DNA of 8,326 nucleotides, taken from contig CAJTMZ010000015.1 of NCBI GenBank assembly GCA_910577445.1, positions 41,285 to 49,610 of the forward strand, written 5' to 3'. The translations under genes were made by a program, and so were the position numbers. Positions 1 through 5,493 of this stretch are shown here, piece after piece (position 1 is the first letter of the stretch; every line of letters begins with the position of its first letter). Below the pieces are notes generated by a model. That model saw only the letters and a list, made by a program, of their open reading frames with translations. It was not told the DNA's origin and did no database searches. This DNA comes from an uncultured Lachnospiraceae bacterium (GTDB lineage: Bacteria > Bacillota > Clostridia > Lachnospirales > Lachnospiraceae).

Positions 1-233
1 ATTGCCGCCACAAGTAATAACATCAAAAGAACATATAAAAAAATAAATCCGCAATCTTTATAGTTAATCGCAGCTTCTTTTATGGTGACAGGAAGCGCAA
101 TATTGAAAACACTGATAAATAAAGTCAGCCATCGAAATAAATAATCAATTCTGCCCTTTAAAATTTCCTCACGGTGCTTTTCCTGTTGATAACTTTCCTC
201 GCTTACCTCCAGACAAAATCCCATTAAGCTCAA
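1..233 (-). CDS. Partial two-helix membrane protein of unknown function (N-terminal part; runs off the left edge)
   Basis: I do not recognise this gene. The reading frame is open from position 233 to the window edge, giving 77 codons of N-terminus. I chose a TTG start at 233 because an AAAGGAG Shine-Dalgarno site (244-250) lies 10 nt upstream. The in-frame ATG at 224 would be 19 nt from that site. An in-frame ATG at 275 overlaps the likely -10 box and should not be transcribed. The first 30 residues are charged (EESYQQEKHREEILKGR). Two hydrophobic stretches follow: WLTLFISVFNIALPV at about residues 35-49, and FIFLYVLLMLLLVAA at the edge. The layout, a charged N-terminus and then two close helices, is shared by many small membrane proteins, including some effector families, but nothing here fixes a function. 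Its base composition is clearly more AT-rich than the rest of the window. The presence of a gene is fairly sure; its function is unknown. Confidence 0.6.
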   Translation of the reverse strand, partial: MSLMGFCLEVSEESYQQEKHREEILKGRIDYLFRWLTLFISVFNIALPVTIKEAAINYKDCGFIFLYVLLMLLLVAA

Positions 234-272
234 ATTCTCATATCTCCTTTCCCAAAACGAGAGAGATAAAAA

Positions 273-282
273 CATTATAACA
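273..282 (-). promoter_or_regulatory. Extended -10 promoter element for the left-edge gene
   Basis: On the minus strand the sequence reads TGTTATAATG. This is a perfect TATAAT (274-279) with the TG extension one base upstream. No good -35 box lies 17-18 bp further upstream (GTATAC or GGTATA), as is usual for extended -10 promoters. Transcription would start near 267, leaving a leader of about 33 nt with the AAAGGAG site before the TTG start at 233. No other plausible promoter was seen in the 234-341 gap. Confidence 0.55.
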
Positions 283-300
283 TACATTCCAAAAATGTAT
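282..300. promoter_or_regulatory. Perfect 7-bp inverted repeat, candidate operator
   Basis: The arms ATACATT (282-288) and AATGTAT (294-300) are exact reverse complements separated by 5 bp. The dyad fills the spacer just upstream of the extended -10 box, so a bound dimeric repressor would block RNA polymerase. It is not followed by a T run on either strand, so a terminator role is less likely. That it is a binding site is inferred from position and symmetry only. Confidence 0.45.
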
Positions 301-341
301 ACCGGAATTTATCAAAAATCCATTTCTTTCACTCTGTATTT

Positions 342-1805
342 TCAAGCACCTAAATCCTGCTGCCTGTCTGTTTCCTCTCTCTCCTCCCCCTCCTCATACA
401 GCCGAATCACCTCCGCCGCAAAGTGCTCCGCAAGCAGAGTATACCCGTCGGAATTGCAATGCACGCCGTCCGGCATATAGTTGTAAATTACCGCCGCGTC
501 ATGGGTATCCAGTATATTTGAATTATACAAATCAATTACCGGTATTTCATACTCCGCCGCCAACTGCTTCATAATGTTCACCAGCAGCGACTGGGGCAGC
601 AGATAATCCCGCTCTTTCCTCAAAATGTCATGCAGCACATTGGGAAGAGGGGTGGCAAATATAATCTGCGCATCGGGGTACTCCTGCTTCAAGGAGCGCA
701 TCAGCTCATCCAAATCCCCGATATAGGTGCGTTCTTTTCGTTCCTCCATGGTGCCGAGTTCTTCCTGACTCAGGCAGAAACCGTCGTTGGTGCCTCCCAT
801 TACAATAATCAAATCCGTGTCCCCGGGGATTTCCTCATACCTGTCCACGAAAGCCTTGTCCCAGTATCTTCCGATGGAAGAACCGCCGATTCCAAGGTTG
901 GTGACGCTCTCAGCCCCCAGCAGTTCCCCTAATTTTGTCGGGTAAGAATACTGCTGATAGTTTTCCATATCGCTTAGATTGGCCGCCTCCGTTATGCTGT
1001 CCCCAAGGCATGCGATGGAAACCTCCGAAAAGTCATAACTGTTTTCCGAGATGGTTTCCCTGTCAATTTCATTCTGCTGCCGTGTTTCTATATATGAGCC
1101 GCGGATTTTCCGTTTTTCCAAAAGCGTGGTTCCTGTATTCAAAAAGCCGTTATCGGAAAGTCCGTTGCCGGAAATGGTATTGCCGGAAACGCTTATCCCA
1201 TTCCCCGACACGCTCACCAGGCAATTGCCGGACACATCATAAAGACGGTTGCCGGAAACGTCGTAAAGCCCGTTGCCCGACACGTCGTAAAGGCGGTTTC
1301 CGGACACATCGTAAAATCCGCTGCCGGAAATATTCCCCATTTTGTTGCCGGAAACATCCCAAAACTGGTTTTCCGCCATCTCATTGCCGGACACAAAAGC
1401 GTTTTCCTCATCGTCGGGCATCGTCCCGTCACTTCCCATACCGGAACCGTCGCCCGGCATTGTCCCGGTGCCGTCGGCGCTGCCTGTTCCATCCGCGTTG
1501 CTGCCCGGAAAGCCATCCGGCCCGTAATATCCGCCCATGCCGCTTTCCTCCGCGGCCTCCAGCATTTCAAAGTACTCCCTGTTTTCCTCGATAAACGCCT
1601 CCAGAGCCTCCTGGTCATTTGACAACTGGGTGATGGTCATTTCGATACTGGCAACATCCGCACGGGCCTGCTCGTACCGCTCGTGCAAATCCGCCTCCCA
1701 TTTCCGGGTATTATAATATTTTAATCCTCTGTCAATCCCCACGGCGGCAATCATAATGGCCCCCATGGCAATGAGCATCATCAAAAATCGGTTTACTTTT
1801 CCCAT
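342..1805 (-). CDS. Membrane-anchored SGNH/GDSL hydrolase with VSGN-repeat stalk
   Basis: This 487-residue protein is a probable extracytoplasmic esterase or lipase of the SGNH family, likely acting on acyl or acetyl groups at the cell surface. Residues 6-24 form one hydrophobic segment (signal anchor). Residues about 31-87 are charged and likely coiled coil. Residues 88-135 are a Gly/Asp/Ser-rich linker. Residues 137-214 carry about ten VSGN/ISGN-type repeats, including four consecutive 8-residue YDVSGNxL units (165-196). The catalytic domain spans about 262-472. It shows block I GDSIT with the nucleophile Ser270, block II GIGG (305-308), block III GGTND with Asn340, and block V DGVH with Asp446 and His449, so all four SGNH residues are present. 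The ATG start has AAAGGA (1811-1816) 5 nt upstream. The gene begins 39 nt after rlmB and is probably the last of the operon. No clear terminator follows its stop. The true substrate cannot be read from the sequence. Confidence 0.88.
   Translation of the reverse strand: MGKVNRFLMMLIAMGAIMIAAVGIDRGLKYYNTRKWEADLHERYEQARADVASIEMTITQLSNDQEALEAFIEENREYFEMLEAAEESGMGGYYGPDGFPGSNADGTGSADGTGTMPGDGSGMGSDGTMPDDEENAFVSGNEMAENQFWDVSGNKMGNISGSGFYDVSGNRLYDVSGNGLYDVSGNRLYDVSGNCLVSVSGNGISVSGNTISGNGLSDNGFLNTGTTLLEKRKIRGSYIETRQQNEIDRETISENSYDFSEVSIACLGDSITEAANLSDMENYQQYSYPTKLGELLGAESVTNLGIGGSSIGRYWDKAFVDRYEEIPGDTDLIIVMGGTNDGFCLSQEELGTMEERKERTYIGDLDELMRSLKQEYPDAQIIFATPLPNVLHDILRKERDYLLPQSLLVNIMKQLAAEYEIPVIDLYNSNILDTHDAAVIYNYMPDGVHCNSDGYTLLAEHFAAEVIRLYEEGEEREETDRQQDLGA
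1164..1397 (-). repeat. Tandem VSGN-type repeats inside the SGNH hydrolase gene (24-bp period core at 1218-1313)
   Basis: The DNA encodes repeated VSGN/ISGN motifs. The most regular part, 1218-1313, is four 24-bp units encoding YDVSGNRL, YDVSGNGL, YDVSGNRL and YDVSGNCL. Flanking units have spacings of 4 to 12 residues. The units differ at silent positions (for example cacatc versus cacgtc on the plus strand), so the protein motif has been kept while the DNA drifted. Copy number could vary by slippage or recombination. Confidence 0.85.
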
Positions 1806-1844
1806 AACAATCCTTTAACGCCGCCTTCTGCACACTGATATCCG

Positions 1845-2594
1845 CTATGAAAGCCTCTGCCGTACAATCTCATAGGCCAGTACCCCGGCCGCCACGGAGG
1901 CGTTCAGCGAATCGATTTCTCCTTTTACCGGAATGGCGGCAACCATATCGCACTTTTCCTTTACCAGCCTGCCCACTCCGTCTCCCTCGCTGCCGATTAC
2001 AAGGCCGATTGGGCCTTTCAGGTTCAAATCGTACATCCGGGTTCCGTCCATATCCGCGCACACAAACCAAAATCCCTCCTCCTTTAGCTGGTCTATGGTT
2101 TTGGCAAGGTTTCCCACACGGGCAACCGGCGTGTAGTTCAGGGCTCCCGCCGAGGTTCTCGCCACCACGGCCGTCAGTCCCACCGCCCGGTTTTTGGGAA
2201 TTATCACGCCGTGGGCTCCGGCCAGATTGGCTGTCCGGATAATGGCTCCCAGATTATGAGGGTCTTCAATGTTATCCAGCAGAATAATAAAAGGGGGTTC
2301 GCCCTTTTCTTCGGCAAGGCGCAGGATATCCTCCACGGTTTTGTACTCGTAGGCCGCCACGCTGGCGATTACTCCCTGGTGTCTGCCCGTTTCCGACATT
2401 CTGTCAAGACGCTCTTTTTCCACATATTTAATCTGCACGTTCCGCTTTGCGGCTTCCCGTTTGATGGTCATAACCGGCCCGTCCTTGCAACCGTCCAGTA
2501 TATACACTCTGTCAACGGGCTTTCCCGCACGCAGCGCTTCCGTTACCGGGTTCCTTCCCTCCACCATCAGTTCGTTTATCTGTTTTTCTTCCAT
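1845..2594 (-). CDS. rlmB: 23S rRNA (guanosine-2'-O-)-methyltransferase, TrmH/SpoU family
   Basis: RlmB transfers a methyl group from S-adenosylmethionine to a ribose 2'-OH in 23S rRNA. It belongs to the SPOUT (knotted) methyltransferases. With the start at 2594 the protein is 249 residues, the usual family length. The N-terminal substrate-binding domain (about residues 5-90) contains VEGRNPVTEAL. The catalytic domain shows motif 1 NIEDPHNLGAIIRTA (Asn108 to Arg120), motif 2 IGSEGDG (200-206) and motif 3 IPVKGEIDSLNASVAAG (221-237), which form the knot and cofactor site. I preferred the ATG at 2594 over one at 2657 because GAGGAG (2598-2603) lies just upstream and because the extra 21 residues are low-complexity and not typical of the family. 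The 93-nt gap to mrnC holds no other gene. The gene sits in the same transcription unit as mrnC, also a 23S rRNA maturation gene. Another TrmH-type 2'-O-methyltransferase is possible but less likely. Confidence 0.93.
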   Translation of the reverse strand: MEEKQINELMVEGRNPVTEALRAGKPVDRVYILDGCKDGPVMTIKREAAKRNVQIKYVEKERLDRMSETGRHQGVIASVAAYEYKTVEDILRLAEEKGEPPFIILLDNIEDPHNLGAIIRTANLAGAHGVIIPKNRAVGLTAVVARTSAGALNYTPVARVGNLAKTIDQLKEEGFWFVCADMDGTRMYDLNLKGPIGLVIGSEGDGVGRLVKEKCDMVAAIPVKGEIDSLNASVAAGVLAYEIVRQRLS

Positions 2595-2687
2595 CTTCTC
2601 CTCATTTCCCGCCCTTGGCCGGGGCTTTGCCCTTTCGTCAGAACCTGCCATATACATCCGGCTCGTCCCATATAAGCCCGCCTGCCG

Positions 2688-3149
2688 TCAACTCTCCCCC
2701 AGTCCGGTTTGTATCAGTTCCAGCGCCCGTTCCATCTGGTTTGTCAGATAAAGATAACCGGTTAAAGCCTCCAGACCGGTGGCTTTCCTGTACTCCTCCC
2801 TGGTTGCGTTTTTCGCTATCGTGTAGGACTTGGCGTTTCTTCCTCTTTTATATACGGCTAATTCCTCCGGGGTAAGGCCATCTAAAATTTTCTCCACCAG
2901 TGCCGCCTGCGCCGGCGCTTTCACATAGGCAACTGTCTGATTGTGAAGCCGGTTTGCCGAAGTGTTTCCTTTCTGGACCGTCACCGTGCGGAAAATCAAA
3001 TCGTAAACCGCGTCGCCTATAAACGCAAGCGTAAGAGGTGAATATGTTCTGATATCCACCTCTTTTAATGCAAAACTCTTTTTTATCAGCGCCAGCAAAT
3101 CCAGTGGTTTTTCACCCTTTGGCGCTCTGCAGTCTATGCTCTCTTCCAT
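2688..3149 (-). CDS. mrnC: Mini-ribonuclease III (23S rRNA maturation)
   Basis: Mini-III is a double-strand-specific RNase that has the RNase III catalytic domain but no separate dsRNA-binding domain. In Bacillus it trims the 23S rRNA precursor. This 153-residue protein shows the signature LAFIGDAVYDL (41-51) with the likely catalytic Asp46, the basic RGRNAKS loop (102-108) and the second acidic motif GLEALTGYLYL (125-135) with Glu127. Bacillus Mini-III uses an Asp and a Glu in the same two motifs. It is about 10 residues longer than the Bacillus protein, mainly at the N-terminus. Its ATG overlaps the 3' end of cysS by 16 nt. A strong GAGGGAG site (3154-3160) lies within the cysS coding end, 4 nt from the ATG. 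This indicates translational coupling in the operon. Confidence 0.93.
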   Translation of the reverse strand: MEESIDCRAPKGEKPLDLLALIKKSFALKEVDIRTYSPLTLAFIGDAVYDLIFRTVTVQKGNTSANRLHNQTVAYVKAPAQAALVEKILDGLTPEELAVYKRGRNAKSYTIAKNATREEYRKATGLEALTGYLYLTNQMERALELIQTGLGES

Positions 3150-4543
3150 TTAACTCCCTCTCGGGTATCTTCCAGAATAATTCCCTTTTCAAGCAGTTCG
3201 TTTCTGATTTCATCGGCCCGCTGAAAATTCCTGTCTTTTCTTGCCACCTGACGCTCCTCAATCAGGGCTTCAATATCGCCATCCAGCATCTCCTGCTTTT
3301 TCTCCACAATCAGGCCGCAAATGTCGGAAAGGGTCACGATTTTCTCCTTAAGACTCTGCAGAAATTCCCGGCTGTGCTGCTCTCTGGTGTTGGAGTTCGC
3401 GAATTTTACCAGTTCAAAAATCGCCGCGATGGCGTCTGCCGTATTGAAATCGTCGTCCATGGCCTGTTCAAATTCCGAAACGTATCGCTCCGCTTCCTCC
3501 GCCAGCTTCTTTTCTTCCCCGCTCATGGCGTCGGACGCACCCTTTTCCATCAGATAATTCAAATTGCCCACGCTGGTTACGATTCTCTCATAACCGTTTG
3601 CCGCGGCCTCCATCAGCTCTGCGCTGAAATTCAAGGGGCTTCTGTAGTGTGCGGAAAGCATAAAAAACCGCAGCACCTGGAGGTCATATTTTTGGCCGAT
3701 ATCCCTAACCGTAAAGAAATTCCCTTCGGACTTGGACATCTTTTTGTTGTCGATGTTCAAAAATCCGTTGTGCATCCAGTATTTTGCAAAGGGCTTTCCG
3801 TTTGCCGCCTCGGACTGGGCAATCTCGTTTTCATGGTGGGGGAAAATAAGGTCCTCCCCGCCCGCGTGGATGTCGATTTCCTCGCCCAGATACCGCCTGC
3901 TCATCACGGAGCATTCGATGTGCCAGCCCGGCCTGCCGTCGCACCAGGGCGACTCCCAGTAAGGCTCCCCGTCCTTTTTGGGCTTCCAGAGCACAAAGTC
4001 AAGGGGGTCTTCCTTCTGGTCCTCCCCGCTCACAAGTAAAGAGCGGTTCCCGCCCTGCAAGTCGTCCAGATTTTTATGGGAAAGCTTTCCGTAGTCCTTA
4101 AAGCTTCTGGTTCTGAAATATACCGTGCCATCCGCCGCCGCGTAAGCATGGCCTTTTTCTATTAAAGTGCCAATCATATCCAGCATGCCGCAGATTTCCT
4201 CGGTGGCCTTGGGATGGGTGGTGGCCGGCTTCACGTTCATGGACTGCATGTCTTTTTTGCACTCCGCGATATAGCGCTCGGAAATAACGGAGGCTTCCAC
4301 GCCCTCCGCAATGGCCTGTCTGATAATCTTGTCGTCCACGTCCGTGAAATTGGACACAAAATTCACCTCATAACCCTTGTACTCCATATACCTTCTGACG
4401 GTGTCAAAGACAATCATGGGACGGGCGTTGCCGATATGAATCAGGTTATATACGGTAGGGCCGCATACGTACATCTTTACCTTTCCCTCTTCAAGGGGGA
4501 CAAATTCTTCTTTTCTCTTAGAAAGGGTGTTGTAAATTTTCAT
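3134..4543 (-). CDS. cysS: Cysteinyl-tRNA synthetase (cysteine--tRNA ligase)
   Basis: CysS is a class I aminoacyl-tRNA synthetase that attaches cysteine to tRNA-Cys using ATP. The protein is 469 residues, the usual length. The HIGH motif appears as HIGN (36-39) and KMSKS is at 268-272. The four zinc ligands expected from the E. coli enzyme are present as Cys27 (YVCGPTVY), Cys211 (IECSVMS), His236 and Glu240 (FPHHENE). The C-terminal helical anticodon-binding region includes DDDFNTADA (363-371) and ARKDRNFQRADEIRNEL (434-450). The ATG at 4543 was chosen over an in-frame one at 4597 because GAGGAG (4547-4552) lies 3 nt upstream and MKIYNTLSKRKEEF is the typical family N-terminus. The upstream 18 codons fall in a hairpin-containing spacer. 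The gene follows cysE, so cysteine supply and tRNA charging are co-expressed. It overlaps mrnC by 16 nt. Confidence 0.97.
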   Translation of the reverse strand: MKIYNTLSKRKEEFVPLEEGKVKMYVCGPTVYNLIHIGNARPMIVFDTVRRYMEYKGYEVNFVSNFTDVDDKIIRQAIAEGVEASVISERYIAECKKDMQSMNVKPATTHPKATEEICGMLDMIGTLIEKGHAYAAADGTVYFRTRSFKDYGKLSHKNLDDLQGGNRSLLVSGEDQKEDPLDFVLWKPKKDGEPYWESPWCDGRPGWHIECSVMSRRYLGEEIDIHAGGEDLIFPHHENEIAQSEAANGKPFAKYWMHNGFLNIDNKKMSKSEGNFFTVRDIGQKYDLQVLRFFMLSAHYRSPLNFSAELMEAAANGYERIVTSVGNLNYLMEKGASDAMSGEEKKLAEEAERYVSEFEQAMDDDFNTADAIAAIFELVKFANSNTREQHSREFLQSLKEKIVTLSDICGLIVEKKQEMLDGDIEALIEERQVARKDRNFQRADEIRNELLEKGIILEDTREGVKWKRA

Positions 4544-4579
4544 TTTCTCCTCGTTTCTGCGCGGCTTATTCCCACGGCA

Positions 4580-4608
4580 GATTTGCGGACGCCGCACAGC
4601 CGCAAATC
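4580..4608 (-). other. Strong intercistronic hairpin between cysE and cysS
   Basis: The arms GATTTGCGG (4580-4588) and CCGCAAATC (4600-4608) are perfect 9-bp reverse complements with an 11-nt loop. The minus-strand RNA can extend the stem by pairing CCCGUG with CGUGGG through two G-U wobbles around a small bulge. There is no U run after the stem, so it is not a standard terminator. It could be a processing, pausing or stability element that sets the ratio of cysE to cysS message. The structure is seen; the role is inferred. Confidence 0.5.
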
Positions 4609-4626
4609 ACGGGTAAATTCACTTTT

Positions 4627-5316
4627 TTACTTCTTTTCGCATTTTCCGTCGCACTGGCGGCGCATATCCCGCAGCTTCCGCTCCAAATCAATGATGGAAT
4701 TGGTAAACTCCGCGTTTGCATGGTGCAGCGCAATCAGGTCTTCCTTGATGGGGTCAGGCATATTTACCTGGTCCAAATCCTCCTGGGGGAGCGTCTGGTT
4801 GTTCCGCTTCACCACCCTGCCGGGCACTCCCACTACCGTGGAGTTGGGCGGCACTTCCTCTAACACCACGCTTCCGGCTCCTATCTTGGAATTATCTCCG
4901 ATGGTAAAAGAGCCCAGCACCTTGGCTCCCGCGCTAATCATCACGTTGTTTCCCACTGTGGGGTGCCTCTTGCCCTGCTCCTTGCCCGTTCCTCCCAGCG
5001 TAACCCCCTGATACAGGGTCACATTGTCGCCGATAACCGTAGTCTCGCCTATAATCACGCCGTTTCCATGGTCGATAAAAAAGCCTTTCCCAATCCGGGC
5101 GCCCGGATGAATCTCAATCCCCGTTTTCCTTACGCCTCTCTGGGATATCCACCTCGCCAGAAAATAATGCTTTTTCAGATACAGCTTATGGGCCAGCCGG
5201 TAATGCAGCATTACCTTAAAGCTGGGGTAGAGAAAAACCTCCATGGAAGAGTGGATTGCCGGGTCCCTCTGCCTGATAATTGCAATTTCTTCCTTTATTT
5301 TATTTATAAATGCCAC
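4627..5316 (-). CDS. cysE: Serine O-acetyltransferase
   Basis: CysE acetylates L-serine with acetyl-CoA to give O-acetylserine, the acceptor for sulfide in cysteine synthesis. The protein is 229 residues, the short Firmicute type without the long N-terminal region of the 273-residue E. coli enzyme. After an N-terminal helical part (1-65) comes a left-handed beta-helix of hexapeptide repeats (about 66-168). This includes HPGARIGKG, the catalytic motif IDHGNGVIIGET with His83, and the glycine-rich TLGGTGKEQGKRHP loop. The C-terminal part (about 169-229) is helical and charged and ends in CDGKCEKK, an unusual cysteine pair. The start is GTG, with GAAGGA (5325-5330) 8 nt upstream. It is the first gene of the operon and has its own promoter and a terminator-like leader hairpin. 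Confidence 0.96.
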   Translation of the reverse strand: MAFINKIKEEIAIIRQRDPAIHSSMEVFLYPSFKVMLHYRLAHKLYLKKHYFLARWISQRGVRKTGIEIHPGARIGKGFFIDHGNGVIIGETTVIGDNVTLYQGVTLGGTGKEQGKRHPTVGNNVMISAGAKVLGSFTIGDNSKIGAGSVVLEEVPPNSTVVGVPGRVVKRNNQTLPQEDLDQVNMPDPIKEDLIALHHANAEFTNSIIDLERKLRDMRRQCDGKCEKK

Positions 5317-5338
5317 TCTGTTAATCCTTCAATCTGTC

Positions 5339-5366
5339 AAAAAACCACGGCGGATACCCTGCCGGT
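5339..5366 (-). terminator. Terminator-like hairpin in the cysE leader (candidate attenuator)
   Basis: On the minus strand ACC GGC a GG (5366-5358) can pair with CC GCC gt GGT (5353-5344) around a GTAT loop, with a 1-nt and a 2-nt bulge. A run of six T follows directly (5344-5339). It lies between the predicted cysE promoter and the cysE ribosome-binding site. No gene upstream on this strand needs terminating, so it would act on the cysE operon itself. No T-box consensus is present and the leader is only about 65 nt. Stability was judged by eye. Confidence 0.45.
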
Positions 5367-5388
5367 CCCTCAACTTAATTACTCTATC

Positions 5389-5417
5389 AGCATATTCAAT
5401 TGGGTTTGTTTTGTCAA
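5389..5417 (-). promoter_or_regulatory. Predicted promoter of the cysE-cysS-mrnC-rlmB operon
   Basis: A perfect -35 box TTGACA (5417-5412) is followed after 17 bp by TATGCT (5394-5389), four of six matches to TATAAT. The start of transcription would be near 5382, giving a leader of about 65 nt before the GTG of cysE. Orientation and spacing fit a housekeeping sigma-A promoter. Confidence 0.6.
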
Positions 5418-5424
5418 CTGAATC

Positions 5425-5453
5425 TTGATAAAAACCGCCGCAAATGGCATAAT
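5425..5453 (+). promoter_or_regulatory. Predicted promoter of ispF
   Basis: TTGATA (5425-5430) and CATAAT (5448-5453) each match the sigma-A consensus at five of six positions and are 17 bp apart. Transcription would start near 5460, with a leader of about 34 nt before the ATG at 5494. The -35 box stands back to back with that of the cysE promoter, 7 bp apart. Confidence 0.65.
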
Positions 5454-5493
5454 ACGATTAATCACACTATAAATGAAAAAGGCAGGTATCATC

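Noticed and set aside
282..300. Dyad as a rho-independent terminator for the SGNH operon
   Set aside because: The stem is short and AT-rich and is not followed immediately by a T run. It overlaps promoter elements instead.
1218..1313. CRISPR-like array from 24-bp spaced repeats
   Set aside because: The units are contiguous coding repeats in frame with the SGNH protein, with no unique spacers between them.
935..1594. 219-residue plus-strand reading frame
   Set aside because: It is the antisense shadow of the SGNH gene, and its Arg/Pro/Cys-rich composition comes from reading the repeat region backwards.
2595..2657. Longer rlmB start at 2657
   Set aside because: The upstream ATG has only a weak ribosome-binding site, whereas GAGGAG precedes the ATG at 2594 and gives the usual 249-residue length.
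3068..4039. 323-residue plus-strand reading frame
   Set aside because: It lies wholly opposite cysS and mrnC, which have full family motifs. It has no ribosome-binding site and no recognisable domain.
4544..4597. Longer cysS start at 4597
   Set aside because: It would begin inside the loop of the intercistronic hairpin with no ribosome-binding site and adds residues foreign to the family.
5331..5373. TTG-started leader peptide in the cysE leader
   Set aside because: A short frame of 14 codons exists across the hairpin, but it has no ribosome-binding site and no cysteine codons that would explain attenuation.
5317..5472. T-box riboswitch upstream of cysE
   Set aside because: The gap is only about 155 bp, the predicted leader about 65 nt, and the conserved T-box core (AGGGUGGNACCGCG) is absent. 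Only loosely similar GC-rich strings occur.
5473..5493. Longer ispF start at 5473
   Set aside because: No Shine-Dalgarno site precedes it; the start at 5494 has GGCAGG at a normal distance and the expected family N-terminus.
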